Source: Telmatactis stephensoni
Lineage: Eukaryota; Cnidaria; Anthozoa; Actiniaria; Isophelliidae
Length of the DNA stretch: 64,000 nucleotides
Direction: 5' to 3'
Assembly: GCA_029948255.1 (NCBI GenBank)
Contig: JALIZF010001706.1
Span: 124,001-188,000, forward strand
Below the pieces are notes generated by a model that saw nothing but the letters and a program-made list of their open reading frames with translations, ran no database searches and was not told the origin of the DNA. Positions 1-12,745 of this stretch are shown here, in pieces. How positions within the stretch are numbered: position 1 is the first letter of the stretch; each line of letters begins with the position of its first letter. The position numbers and the translations under genes were made by a program.

Positions 1-386
1 CTGGAGCAGTGCAGACTTTGGTAAGTGTAAGCGTGGATAACGAACTTGGCAATATAGCTTTAGTAAACATTCTAAAGCCAGATCTATGCACGCACTCTAA
101 ACTAACCTTGCAGGTGAATCCCCGTTTCTCAGTGACCTGAGTGTGCTCAAATACGGCAGTAAATACTAAAATAATAAGTAGACTCCTTAAGATTAACCAA
201 GGGAGATAATCAAAGGAAAGGCGCACGGATGGTGAGCCTCAGTTATACCCAAACCGAAATTGTTTGTAATTATTTAAGTAAAGTATACCTAACCTGTATT
301 TCTCATTTATATTGCAGATTCAGTACCAGTTCTGCTACTCCATGGTCATGGAGTATCTTGACACATTCAGTGACTACTATTACTAA
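1..386 (+). CDS. RPTP copy A, last two exons (partial)
   Basis: These are the 3' end exons of a receptor tyrosine phosphatase whose body lies left of the window. The first exon piece, 1-20, ends at a GTAAGT donor and matches the end of the D2 exon in genes B (27981) and C (40534), reading GAVQTL. The terminal exon, 318-386, follows a TTGCAG acceptor and reads [17 protein letters not shown] then SDYYY and a stop; gene C ends [17 protein letters not shown] then SDYANFQA. The terminal exon is thus the last helix of PTP domain D2. The stop comes three codons earlier than in C. The intron and the first 150 bases downstream are closely similar to gene C's 3' end, so A and C share a recent duplication history. 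Confidence 0.85.
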
Positions 387-479
387 TATAATCATTACTA
401 TTTGGAACTTTTGGAAGTTTTCTTTTTTTGCCAACAAATACTAATATACACACATAGAAAAAGAGGAAATGTATTTATA

Positions 480-2775
480 ACACAGCTACAATAAAGCGCG
501 CGCTCTGATTGGTTAATTTACCGTGAACCATTTCACGATGGACGTACGCTCACGTCAGAGTTTCTCTTTTCTCAAAAAAATGTTTTAGCTTTTTCATTGC
601 TTTAGTCGGCAAAAGCTCACAAAAACTCAAAAACAAACCTTGAAAAGCCTACATTCAAGTAACCAATGTCATGACAGTAAATTGTTTTGATATAAGAATT
701 TAACCTCAGGTGATTTTTCGAGCAGCTAGAATTAAAAGTGTTTTGTACATCAAGCTACTTTCGATAGAGTCAGAATCAACTGAATTTTGAATAAATGCTT
801 TTGGGAAAACACCTATAAAAAGCTAGTGTTTGGTCGGTGTAAACGTCTAAAAGCAGCCAGAAATAAATTTTATGTACTTCCAGAGAAATATGAATAGATA
901 AAAACAAGCAAACAAACTCAATAATGGTAAGACTTGTCATCAAGCTCTCTTGTAGAAAATCTGAAGTTGTAAGCTTCACAAAAACTATTCAAGATCTTAC
1001 GGCGTAAGCTTAAACAAAAAACACAGGGTTTTTTTTTTCTTTTTTTCATTGATTGCCTTCTATCAACAAACAGTTTGGTATGGAGAAGATGAAGATAAAT
1101 CCAAAAAAGCATGCATAACAAAATCTCACAAGTTCGATCAAAATCTGAATGAGAAGCTACATCAAAAATACTGAGAAAATTAAGGTGGCCCGTACCTATT
1201 GATTTGTTTGTCAGACATAAATTTCAATCGCGAATTTTTACATCAAAACCTTGTCCAATTTCTAAGAAATTTGCAGCCATTTGTCTACAAGCCTTGAAAT
1301 TTGTACTGGTAATTATTTTTCTGCGAATTAGATCGAATAATTGGAGATATCAGACGATTTTTAAAAGTAGCTTTATGAGAAAAATTGGTCATAAATCCAG
1401 AATTCTAACTGAGGTGAATTTTTTTCCTATTTCGTTAATTAAGTAGAAAGGCATAGAGGACTACATACAACATGTATCGCACCAATTTAATCCTTAGAAG
1501 TTGCGATACAAATTTGCGCTGCCTGTTACGACGCACTATGAATTATGTAGTCAAAACTACCGACAAAATCTCAACAAAATTCAAAAACAGCGAGAACCAT
1601 ATCTGCTATAAGAAAGACAAATACCTATTGTAACTTGTGAACAAAATATGGAGAGATGAGAAGCTAAACGCCAATGTTATCCTCAAGCAAACTTGGGGAG
1701 TAATTTTTGTGACCACGAGGTGAACGTTGCGAATTTGTATTACTTCGACTTCTACAAATTCTGTCGAATTGTTTCGTGAAATTTTCTAGGTATGGGATAG
1801 AACAAGATGTTAACATACCTGTTGCCAAGTGTCATTGTCTTTGCTACACTAGATATAATTCAGTAAGCTTCAAAAGTAAGCAACTATATCGAGTCGACGT
1901 TTGAGCTGCCAAGGTAAAGCCCTCATGGTTTGCAGTTAATTTATTCAAAACAACACTTTACTATCTGTTGCAAAATTCCGCACGGGATCTAGACTTTAGG
2001 GAATAAAGACAGAAGTTCTCTGAATACAACTGCTTCTGAGTCCAAATATATCCGGCCTACATTCCCAAATTCATACCCAACAAACAAATCAATAGGTACG
2101 GGCCAACTTAAAGTAAATCTACCTTCAGAGAATTCCTCCATTCCACTCAACAATGCTTGAATATTTGACCACAGAACAAGCTAATGATATCGATCCATGA
2201 TTTGTAAGCTTCGACGAAATGCTTGTCGCTCTACTCGGTTTTTCTCCCACTCGTTGAATCACTTGATCCATGGAGAAACTAAAGTGACAGGAAGCACAAC
2301 AAACCATCGAAAGTTGAAGACAAAAAATCTCCACTGAAAAGTCTGTGTAGTTTTCTTTGTTGTCTTTCCATTCTTCTAGCCTCTGGTTTAACAAAATAGT
2401 TTTTCTTGTAGTTCAGGACCAACTAGGACCAGCTTTTGACAACACGGCTCACAACACTACCAAACTACTGATTCGATGTAATTACGAATTTTTCGTCGAT
2501 GTTGTGAAGCCTTGAGTGATCGAGTCCAATTACAAACCTTTGTAATACTAATACCATGAGGTTTAAATTATATTTTCTGGTATATTTTAGAGTAGAAACT
2601 CGCTAGTGAAAGAACTACAGGCAGTTGTTGTCGCCGCCAGCATTCACAAAGCCGGCACTTTGTTTTCGCGCGCTTTGTCAATCGTGCAGTGTGGTGAGAA
2701 TTTTGTATTTGATCAACAAATTCGCGTTTTAATATTGTGGCTATGTTATAAAAGAAATGGTTCACGCTTCTTTAA
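480..2775. mobile_element. 2.3 kb insertion in the 3' flank of copy A
   Basis: The 3' flanks of copy A and gene C align before position 479 and again after 2776 (GAAATGTAT on the left, CCTAAAGTG on the right), but C lacks everything between. The flanking TATA at 476-479 and 2776-2779 could be a target duplication. Imperfect inverted similarity exists near the ends (AACACAGCTACAATAAAGCG against the reverse of a block near 2720-2750). No transposase ORF is visible. A second element is nested inside at 1184-2107. The exact ends are uncertain. Confidence 0.55.
1184..2107. mobile_element. 924 bp TTAA-flanked MITE (piggyBac-like)
   Basis: The left end reads GGTGGCCCGTACCTATTGAT and the right end is its inverted counterpart, CAATAGGTACGGGCCAAC. 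TTAA sits immediately outside both ends (1180-1183 and 2108-2111). TTAA target duplication is the hallmark of piggyBac-superfamily transposition. There is no long ORF, so it is non-autonomous. It is nested in the larger insertion at 480-2775. Confidence 0.7.
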
Positions 2776-3587
<812 letters not shown>

Positions 3588-4822
3588 TTCCCTCTCCCCT
3601 ATCATTATAAAAAAGCTATTAAAACTTTGTTGTTGTTCTACAATCATTGCCAGGATTGTTGGCACGATTTTGTCGGAGTACGCGCGCACAGTGGACGGTA
3701 ATATTGAAATTGGCTCCCCCCTCTCCCCCTGTTCAATGTTGCTGTGAAAATCCCAACACCTACCACTTGGCAATCAGTCCGAAGGGGGTCCAAAAGTACA
3801 GCCACAAAGTTTTTAAGAATATCCGTCAAATTCACATCGTGCGAACTAATTTTGGCAAAGATTATAGCTATCTTGCGTGAATTGAAGTTTAAAGGACGAG
3901 GGGTACACTGTAAATATATAGCTATATCTTGCATCTTTTTTCTATGGTCTTCAGGATATAAAGAATTCTACCATACCAAAATCTAGCTATGTCATGAATT
4001 TATTGTCCAAGAAGTTCTTTTCGTTTCATCCCGAGGAAATTGCATCAAACTGATACTCAGTTGCCTCGATCACCTGCAAGCATAAGGCTTTCATTTTCAT
4101 TGCTATATATATAAAAGCGCGAACCGGCCTTCCTTTCTAACGCAGGAAGCCCGAATATGAATACGAAACAGCGTGTGCATTGAGTTATGGATAGTGTGAG
4201 GCTTGAAAGGAGTATTGTAATCTTTTCAAAAGTGCAATTTTAATTCTCTTTCAATTCACCACAAACTAACCATTATTCAGGCTGTCGCGTCCCAAGAGGG
4301 AGCTAAGTTTTAACCACTCTGTAACTTGAGTCCATGTTTAAGATTTATTTACAACTTCAATACAACTTCACTTCGGACTACTTCAAGCGAGTACAGATTT
4401 GTTGGTAAAAACTGTGGTAAATTAAACAATTAAAGAAAACGAATTACAATACGATAAAACTAAAGAAGAAAATGAGGAATGACTTACGTCCTTGCGGATA
4501 GAAATTCTGTTTGAGGTAGAGAAAGGTGAGTAACTTTACAAACACAAACTTAAACGACGTTCCTCTTACGTCGAACACGTTGAACTCTCCCTCGTCCCTG
4601 GGGCGACCGGAAGTGTAAATGAAACGAACGGAAATGAACAGTTCAATTCTATACTAGATAGTTATTTTAAACGTCACACAGGCCTACAGCCTAAATTACC
4701 ACATCTGTTTCGTAAGTGGTTACCATCAATCTTTCGATTTTATGTTCTTGTAGATGTCATTTGATTCTCAGCTTTTCAGAGAACGTAGTGTATGTACAGT
4801 GCAATATGTATGTACTATTAAC
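3588..4822. other. Stretch without a recognised gene
   Basis: I see no ORF with family resemblance and no long tandem repeat. A TATATATATAAAAG motif near 4105 could be a chance AT-rich stretch. The region separates copy A's flank from the decayed first exon of copy A2. Confidence 0.5.
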
Positions 4823-6144
4823 ATGGAATCCCGCGGCTTTGGTATGCTCTATCTTGGTTTTACTACAAAAAGTGATATCTGCTGGTTTTTCGAAAGGTAT
4901 ATCATACCACGAATTGCGCGAAGTTTAAAGTACTAGTTTAATGAGAGTATGACAAATAAGATTGGCAAATGCGTATTCAATTTGGCCATGGTAAGCATCA
5001 GTGGTCTTACTAGTTCTCTGGTGCCCGTTAGAATGCATATCGGTATCATCAGTTATATTTAAGCAATACAAAACAGGAGTGCATCTCAGTACTGCGCATG
5101 ATGGGAGATGCATAGAACTTAAGAATATAGCAAGCTTAAAAACAAGGGGCATAGCCGAATGTTCCTCTTTTTTGGAGTGCTCTACATCTTCCAGAGTATT
5201 TACCACCTGACCACAGTACAAAAACATCAATGATCATTTTATGTTGCTTTTATTTTTCGACATTTTAGTGAGAGCGAGTCTCTTTTCTCGCTCCGATATA
5301 AACATGGCAGCTAGCCAATCAGCACGCGTGCGCGTATTATCTCAAAAGAAAAGTGAAGGTATACGGAGAGAAGCTAAGACGGCAAAACAAGAATGTCAGG
5401 AGATCGAAATAATCAATTGCTTTGAAGACCGTTTAGCAACATAACTGAACCACACTTGCTTTCTCAGATTGCTGTTAAGGGTTTATTTCTCCTTTAAGTC
5501 GAGCTTTAGAATCAATATGAAGCTGCCGCGTTTTTTCAACATTTTAGGTTGTATAGAAAGATCTTTCATCGGAACGAATCCTCTAAAGATACCTGACAGA
5601 AGTTTTACAGCCTCGTCGTATTTATATGACAAAAACAGGCCATGGGACAAGCGTTACGTGGCTAGTAATGCAAGACTTAATAATCCATGGGGCTGGTCAC
5701 CAAGAAATAATGACAATCCTAACGATTACCTACAGATTGACCTTGGTGTTGTACGAGTTATCACTGCTGTAGCAATACAAGGGATCGGTAGTCTATTGTA
5801 TTTAGAATGGGTGACAGAGTACAAGTTAAAGTTCAAGAAAGACATGAATTCAGATTGGGTGGAATATAAAGATAACATACAAATAGGAAAGGTAGATACT
5901 TGTAGGGACCGTGAGCGTCTCGTTCATTCAGAATTAAATATATATATTTATTTAAAATTGATGTTTGTAAATACTTTAGAGCGTTATTCATTTCCTGATG
6001 ATGGACGGAAGGTCTGAAAGCTTGGAATAAACAGTAAAACTAACGTGGAAGAAACACAATTATTTGTCTAAATATGATTCTCACGTACAAAGAAATTATA
6101 GTGGTATTGTTTTAACGTTATGATCTTAAGTATGCATACACTCG

Positions 6145-6227
6145 AACCTCCCATAAGCGGGACACCCTCGGGACTTGGGACCAGATCATTGGTGTCCGAT
6201 GACGAGAGGTGTCCGCTTATGGGAGTT
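6145..6227. repeat. Small foldback element
   Basis: CTCCCATAAGCGGGACACC at the left is answered by GTGTCCGCTTATGGGAG at the right in inverted orientation. It lies in the intron between the two discoidin exons and FN3-1 side of copy A2, just upstream of exon 6321-6462. The AAGCGG core also occurs in the larger MITE at 54013-54467, so it may be a distant relative. Confidence 0.5.
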
Positions 6228-7138
6228 GGGAGCTACGTTAAGCAAGGTTTTGAGAGTCAATTAACGACTACGTTACCAATCAAGGCAGTACTAACAACTG
6301 TTTAAATGATTTTATTTCAGTTGTTCAAAGGCAAAATAACCAGTGATACTGTTGTTCGTTATAATCTCACAAACCTCCAAACAGCCAGATACATCAGATT
6401 TATACCTGTTAACTACGTTATATCCAAAACGATGAGAGTCAATGTTTATGTTATCGAACAAGGTAAGAACGTCTAAGCACGTGAATAGAGAGAAAATTAA
6501 AGCAAGGGTGGATTTAGGAGAGGGATGCAGGGGGTGCCCACAGAGACAACTTTGGACCCTTTTCTTCATCAATACTAGTACTCCTCCAAAATATATACTG
6601 GATCCTCTAGACGAATTTCTATAATAAAGGATAATCCTGGATCCACCAATGAAAAACATGTTTACTGAATTTAATGGTGTATTTTTTATTGTAACAGCAC
6701 TGCGTGTGAAAGTTACACCATTTGCACGTTCCATGCTACTGAACTGGTCCCTTTCATGCATTAAAAGCAGAGAACATATAGCAAGATTTTTTGTTTATGT
6801 TTCCAAGAAGGGAGTGTTTTATGTTGGATACGTCACAAGCTATAACATTACAGGTCTACAGCCATACACTGACTATGAAATACGAGTAAAAGCTGTAGAA
6901 TATGAAAGAAGAAGTCCAACCATAAAGATCAAAACTTCTATAGCAGGTATACTTTGGATAATGATTCATATCAAAATAATCTGAATACTATCCAGTCCAA
7001 TGTCACACAGTCTTGTATTTATCATGTAGAAATTAAACTTAACAATATACTTCTCACGTAGCAGTGAAAGCACAAACAAAGGACATTTTTACCGTAATAA
7101 AGTAGGTAGTAGTCAAGTAGGTTAAAACACAGAGACTC

Positions 7139-7534
7139 ATTAAATAAATAAATTTGGGGTAGCTCATCACCCTTCCTCGCAGCCAAGTGCTGAATTACGA
7201 AGGGCGCAGCTCAACGTGATCGAGTCGAAGGTTTACAAGGGCGCTTTCATTACGAGACAATTGAACAATCACACATTTACATACAAATTTACATACACAT
7301 ACACGTAGCAGCCACCATACGACCCATGTCTGATCACGGAGCACAGCTTAGATCGAAACTAGTTCGTTTTTACTGAGGGAGGAAAAACCGGAGAACCCGG
7401 AGAAAAAACCCTCGAAGCAAGGGAGAGAACGAACAAGAAACTCAAGCCACATGTGATGCCCCGTCCGGGGATTGAACGAGGGACCACAGCGGTGACAGAC
7501 CGGCGCTCTCACCGCTCGGCCACCCTTGCTTCCC
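7139..7534 (-). mobile_element. tRNA-derived SINE
   Basis: On the minus strand the head reads GGTGGCCGAGCGGTGAGAGC, a Pol III A-box, followed by CGTTCAATCCCCGG, a B-box. A tRNA-unrelated body with CTCCGGGTTCTCCGG comes next, and the element ends in an AAATTTATTTATTTAA tail. The body motif is shared with the SINE at 20482-20805. It lies in the intron between FN3-1 and FN3-2 of copy A2. Confidence 0.75.
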
Positions 7535-7679
7535 AAAAAAGTGACAACCAATCATCAAATCTATCTCAACTGAACGGTTAATTTTTTTGAAATTCAAAAT
7601 TAAATATAAATTTGTTAATTAATTTTTATAGCACATTTTCCATGGCGAAATGATATCAAATGCGCTTATTGTTTGTTAG

Positions 7680-7985
7680 TAGTAAGGACAGACTGTTGTA
7701 CCGGGCGACAATCCCCTAGTCTTTGCGAAAAGTACTTAACAGGATCTTTTGCGTCTACCATGCAGGGTTTACCGCTTAGGGCTAGAGTAAAAGCAGACGG
7801 GGCCTACGGTTTACTGTCCTTATCCGAGAAGACGTGAAGGTCTAACCTTTTGCAGATGTAATTACAAAGGCAGCACCTTCTCCTCAATTATGAAGACCTT
7901 GAGTGTTGGTACGGCCGGGGAAATCGAACCCCGACCGTCCGCACTTAAGACCGGCGCTTAACTAAATAAGCCAACCGGGCAGCAA
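7680..7985 (-). mobile_element. tRNA-derived SINE, second family
   Basis: The minus-strand head starts GCCCGGTTGGCTTATTTAGT and carries GGGGTTCGATTTCCCC as B-box. The body differs from the element at 7139-7534. It is 145 bases from that element in the same A2 intron. Confidence 0.65.
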
Positions 7986-8764
7986 TTAATATTTCACTTA
8001 ATCTGGCGTAAAATGCACCGCTTTAATCATCACTAAAACTATTCTCTTGTTCCATGATTTAGTACCCGAGGTGACGCCTGTAATATTCTACATCTTTTCA
8101 ATGTCTTCGACGTCCATAACCCTCAACTGGAAGGTACGTTGGTTGTCTAAATTGTGTGCTTATAGTCGGCGTTTTCTGCAGATGCCGAATGCAAAAGTAT
8201 TATGAAAGGTACTTGTTGGTGTTGATTTAAGGTTCTAGTGCGGGAATATTGCATATCATGTAGCAGAAATATGCATGCAAGGACAAAGGAAATCCTATCT
8301 TTAATTATTTTTTAGTTGGATAAACCTAAACTGCTCTACGGACCGCTGATAGGTTACACAATAACATACACAGCACAAGGAGTATCACCAAAGACAATTG
8401 ACGTGGGTGTGGTCAACACGTGGGTACTGACGTCACTAAAAAAGTACACGTGGTACACAATAACGGTGTCAGTCAAGAACACCAAGTACGTTGGTCCACC
8501 GAGTAGAGAAGTGAAGATAAGGACAATGGAAGACGGTAACTTTGCGAAATCATGGTCATTATCCTTTAAATATTAGCCAAAATCATTTCAGGTGACATAT
8601 TTTTCTAACTTCAGTACCAGAGGTGTCTCCCACAATAATCAGGAATATAGCTAATTCTTCAACATCGATAATCCTCGAATGGAAGGTACATATCGACTGG
8701 TATTTTATGTTAGAGTAGTGTTCATAGCTATGTGAAGAAGTTCCTGCCAAGTAGTCAGGCTGAG

Positions 8765-8766
<2 letters not shown>

Positions 8767-8803
<37 letters not shown>
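8767..8803 (+). repeat. 37-base homopolymer G tract
   Basis: An unbroken run of G lies in the intron between exons 8615-8685 and 8860-9076 of copy A2. Such a tract can form a G-quadruplex on this strand, and the exact length is a likely sequencing uncertainty. Confidence 0.9.
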
Positions 8804-8809
<6 letters not shown>

Positions 8810-9076
8810 CCTTCAAAGGGAACAGATATGTACAGACACTTACTGAACTGACTTTGTAGGTTGAAGATCCTCAATTAGTCCATGGACCGCTGACGGGTTA
8901 TACAATAACATACACAGCGCAAGGATCATCAAAGACAGTTGACGTGGGTGTGGTCAACACGTGGATACTGACGTCTCTTGAAAAGTACACGTGGTACACA
9001 ATAACGGTGTCAGTCAAGAACACCAAGTTCGCTGGTCCTACGAGTAGAGAAGTGAAGATATGGACGACTGCAGAAG

Positions 9077-9777
9077 GTAAAAAGTAGAACAAAAACCGAA
9101 GAATTAATACAAAAGAAAAACCTACATTCTAATTTGTATTAATTCTTCAACTAACAAAATATAATACTATAGTAACACTAGGAAGTACAAAGTGTGAGAT
9201 ATAAGGTACACAGTAAAGCAGAGTAGATCAGTGCCAGGCATACAGTGATAAAACAAATAAAATACGATCAGGAGTTTTACAACCAGTCGCAGTTCAAGAC
9301 GAAAGAGGAATGTAAGTACAAAACAAAATATAACACATATCATATGACCCGTATTTGGACCCGCGCGCACTCTTAATGTCGACGTTCGCGGCTATTGTTC
9401 ACGAGCACTTTTTCTGCGCAGGATAGCTCGCGTACCCAAGCTTAAGTGAATCCAAGATGGCGGCCGTAATTTTTTTTTTTCGATAATTCACTGGAAAATC
9501 TGACCCTTTTCCATACAATGTAGATAATGTGTAAATCATGATTTATTATATGTATCATGAGAATTTCATTGAATAAAGCCAGTGTGTAGAAATCTATACG
9601 CTATATTTTCACATGTGAAAAACAGCGATATGTCCAATCAGCGTCGCGTATAACACTTTTCACATGTGAGAAATATAACCAATCAAAATATCTCAAAGAG
9701 CTAATCAGCCAATGAGAGCTGATGTTTAGCTGATGTTTAGCACTTAAATAAGTGGCTTCCGAAAACTAGTCTGAAAA
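9077..9777. other. Intergenic stretch with paired CACATGTG palindromes
   Basis: No exon is recognised. Two similar blocks, TTTTCACATGTGAAAA near 9606 and CTTTTCACATGTGAG near 9655, face each other in inverted orientation, as in a small foldback or a paired binding site. An AATAAA is at 9256-9261. Confidence 0.4.
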
Positions 9778-10138
9778 ATGGCGGAAGCGTCTAGATTTGT
9801 TTCTGTTGATTCTTCTGTAGAAGAATTCATAAATCGTCAACAAAACAAAAACACTCTCAGCAAAACGCAAAGAGATATTACATTGCTGGAAACGTTTTTG
9901 AGTTCAAATAACGAACGAAAGAATATAGAAGAGATTGAGCCAAAAGCACTTGACAACTACATCGCTAACTTTCTCCTTCAAGTAAGAAAGAAAGATGGAG
10001 AGCAGTACGAGCCCTCATCACTGAGGACTTTCATTTCAAGTTTTGACCGATACCTTCGAAAACACGACTACTCCTCAACTATCATCGAAGGCAAAGAATA
10101 GAAGAAAACGAAAGAAGTTCTCGTTGCAAAGCAAAGGT
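9778..10138 (+). pseudogene. Tyrosine-recombinase-like N-terminal fragment (Crypton-derived family), interrupted
   Basis: The ORF starts MAEASRF and continues with features typical of the core-binding half of Crypton-derived proteins (the ZMYM2/QRICH1/KCTD1-related family): LSKTQRDITLLETFL, then LDNYIANFLLQVRKKDG, then PSSLRTFISSFDRYL. The family normally continues with a basic linker into the catalytic domain. Here an in-frame TAG stops it at 10099-10101 after EGKE. Past the stop, the same frame reads KKTKEVLVAKQ and meets a good donor, GTAGGT, at 10139. That pattern fits a once longer first exon broken by a nonsense mutation. No catalytic domain with the R-H-R-Y residues follows. It could alternatively be a short expressed protein. 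The family call comes from residue pattern memory only. Confidence 0.5.
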
Positions 10139-10139
10139 A

Positions 10140-12740
10140 GGTCATCGATTGATTTGAAATTAGCCTTGCAGTCTTTGCATTTGAAAGTATACTTTTTAGT
10201 AATTTATATTGCTTTTTGTACAAATTCTCATGGCACATATAATAAAGAGACAACTTCATAGAAAATTATTTTATATTTTTCTTAATTTCGTCCTTAATTT
10301 TAATTACCAAGCAAATTTTGAGCTTAATACTGAGTTATTTTTGTTTGTTTACTTGTTTTTAAGGTAGTACCGGATCTTCCCAAATCTTCAATGAATATTT
10401 TTTTAAATTCTGTCATTTGAAGTTTATTGTTAGGGCATTCAAATAATGAAAAAAAAGAAGGGGGTCCCCGTATTAGTTATGGAGATATAAGGCGTCAAAA
10501 AGGAGAGATTTTTCAGTTTTCCGCGCGTTTTTGCCGAAAATCTGATTCCGTCAATAAATTCGAATTACTCGATTGGATTTAACAAAGAAAAACAGAAAAC
10601 TGCATTAAACGGTAGTTGTTGAATCTAGGAGACATACCTTGATAAAAAATCCATCCAATCTTTTGAAAGTGAGGTGAAAATTAAATTCTAGAAGCGAAAT
10701 TGCTTGCAATTGCGTGTGTAGTTGTAAAAATGTTGAAAATTTATGACAATTTTAACTATGAAAATTTTTTTTTCCGCACTAAATCGAAAAAATACGATAT
10801 CTAGCTTCAAATGAAAAGAATAAAACAGGGGGTCGCCGTATTATTTCAAGAGTTAGAGAAGCAGAAAAGAGAAAAATACGCTGAAAACGAACTCCAAATA
10901 TCACCATTTTAGCAATTTTCAAAGGTGACCCCCATTTTTTATTCTCTCATCGTGAAGAACTACTAAATATCAACATCCTGTTGTTGTTTTTTCAGAAAAT
11001 TTAGATGTTTTTTCGTACTGAAAAGCGACATTTTCCGCCTTTATATTATGACCCACCAAAACGACAGAATGCGACAATTTTGTTCGAGACCGTAAGTTGT
11101 TTTTGCCTAAAAGAATGACTTGTTTTTTTGTTTTTATTTTTGATACGGCATCTAAATAACGTTTTTAAAACAGATGAATAGCTAGAGAAGCATTCTGGTA
11201 TCTTTTTTACTATGTTCGATAATTTTTTCTCGGAAAATCAATTTTCGTTCTCTTTACTTTGGGCTTCGTGACGGAGGCTCTGCAAAATGCAAAACTGGCC
11301 GACTTCTCGACGATGTAGCTCTCAAAATTTAACGGTGGCTCCCTATTTTGGGGGACTTATTTTGTATGTTTCATAATGATCTTTCAGTATGCTAAATTAC
11401 AACAAATTTTCATTTATTTTGCATTTTCCCGCGAATATTGTTAAGAAAACCTTTGGAAAAAGTGACGCCCGTCAACGGGGCCGGACGAAGATGGTCTGGA
11501 AAGACCCGTATCCTGACCCGGACCCGCTCGCGCGCCAAAAACACAAATAAAATGGTGATAAAAACAGTCATGGTAAAAATGCTTGCGCTCGGTTCGTACG
11601 GCATGACCTCAAGCCAAATATTTCCCGTTCGGCTCTTCCACTCAGTCAATAAGTACATATTCTTATTCAAGCTATCTTTTCAGGGTCTAACGCTGATATT
11701 CACCCCAGCAAGCTCTTAAGAGGAGAGATAACGGTTGCTGATTCTGTCAACATTTTTCATGGACCCCTTAACGCTATTAGATGCTATTAACTATTAACCC
11801 TAAGAGTTCGATAGAATTAAAGAAACCAGGGGTGCTTACCATTTATCTGTTTACCATTTACCAGGAAAATTCGGTCTTCCGATTGAGGTATAATCCACTT
11901 TTCCCTCTCTTTTCGGTTCTTCTAGTACACGCGTTTACCATTGTCAGAAGTAAAGTTTAATTTCCTGCTCTTATTTCACCATTAGCAAACAAATGTCCAA
12001 ATTTTCATTTTCAGATTTTCCAATTTTTGGTTTAAATGGTAAACGCCCCCTGATATCTCCATCTGTCCATTGCTCTCACTTGTACTACCGTCTAGGTAAA
12101 TCCCCAGATTGAAACAAGTTCGCAAGTTACAAAAGCTACATATTGTAAATCCTCGGAATAGCGCCCCCTTTCGATTCTGAATAGACGCCCCTAACATCGG
12201 CCAAAATTTAAACTAAACTAACGCCCCCATCGAATAAGTGCCCCCTCCCCTCCTTATGTTAACAAAGTTTAAGTGTTGATCATAATATCGTAAAATACTG
12301 TATGCGGTATTTCTGCTTACATTATCATTACAATGCAAGAAACCAGTTTCTTTTTCTTCTAAATTGCTGCTTACAATTTCCAGATCCATGCGGTGTGGAC
12401 ATAGTTTTTTCACGAGCAAAATTTGAAATGAGCCCCCCTTCCCCTCCCCCCTTCCCCCAGGCCTTATTCTAAATTTGAAATAAGCTAAGCTCCCCGGGCG
12501 CTAATTCGAGAATTTACGATCGACGGTAATTTTTTTCTCTGATTTGAAAGCAAAAAGGAGCAGATGAAGTGGTACTTCGGTTTCTATAACAAATGACCAC
12601 AAGCTTGCGAAACTAACTGTACATGAAGAATAATCTTTCGTTGGTGGTTATAGTAGTGTTTCGGATTTATGTTTCTGATCGTTTCTGATTGTTTGTTTCT
12701 GATCTTTTGGCCAAAGAACAAGTTGACTTCTTTCTTTTTG
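10140..12740. other. Gene-poor stretch with degenerate repeats
   Basis: No exon of the RPTP family and no convincing ORF is seen. Two loosely similar blocks (GGGGGTCCCCGTATTA near 10460, GGGGGTCGCCGTATTA near 10828) suggest an internally repeated element. From about 12030 to 12500, short motifs such as CGCCCCC recur between AT-rich spacers and end near CCCCGGGCGCTAATTCGAGA. I read this as old interspersed repeats. Confidence 0.4.
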
Positions 12741-12745
12741 TTAAC

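Larger units (their letters stand above)
4823..9076 (+). pseudogene. RPTP copy A2: truncated, ectodomain-only discoidin/FN3 copy
   Basis: The first exon is decayed: ATG at 4823 followed by sequence alignable to the signal exons of B and C, about 18 bases shorter and ending out of phase. Open downstream exons with GT-AG borders are: 5548-5891 and 6321-6462 (F5/8 type C), 6698-6946 (FN3-1), 8063-8133 and 8316-8535 (FN3-2), then 8615-8685 and 8860-9076, which are a second FN3-2. All keep frame and phase. The C-terminal discoidin cysteine (NCKTMRV in B) is replaced by serine (ISKTMRV). No FN3-3, FN3-4, membrane or phosphatase exon follows. Read-through of the last donor stops within four codons, and an AATAAA lies at 9256-9261. 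It could be a pseudogene or, if another first exon is used, a secreted decoy form. Confidence 0.7.

Noticed and set aside
7441..7536. A functional tRNA gene
   Set aside because: A- and B-boxes are recognisable but the acceptor stem does not pair and a SINE body with an AT tail follows. The same applies to the other tRNA-like heads.
8001..9070. Minus-strand ORFs over the FN3 exons (for example 8898-9092, 17546-17815)
   Set aside because: They are antisense shadows of conserved FN3 exons; the plus-strand frames carry the FN3 residues and splice sites.
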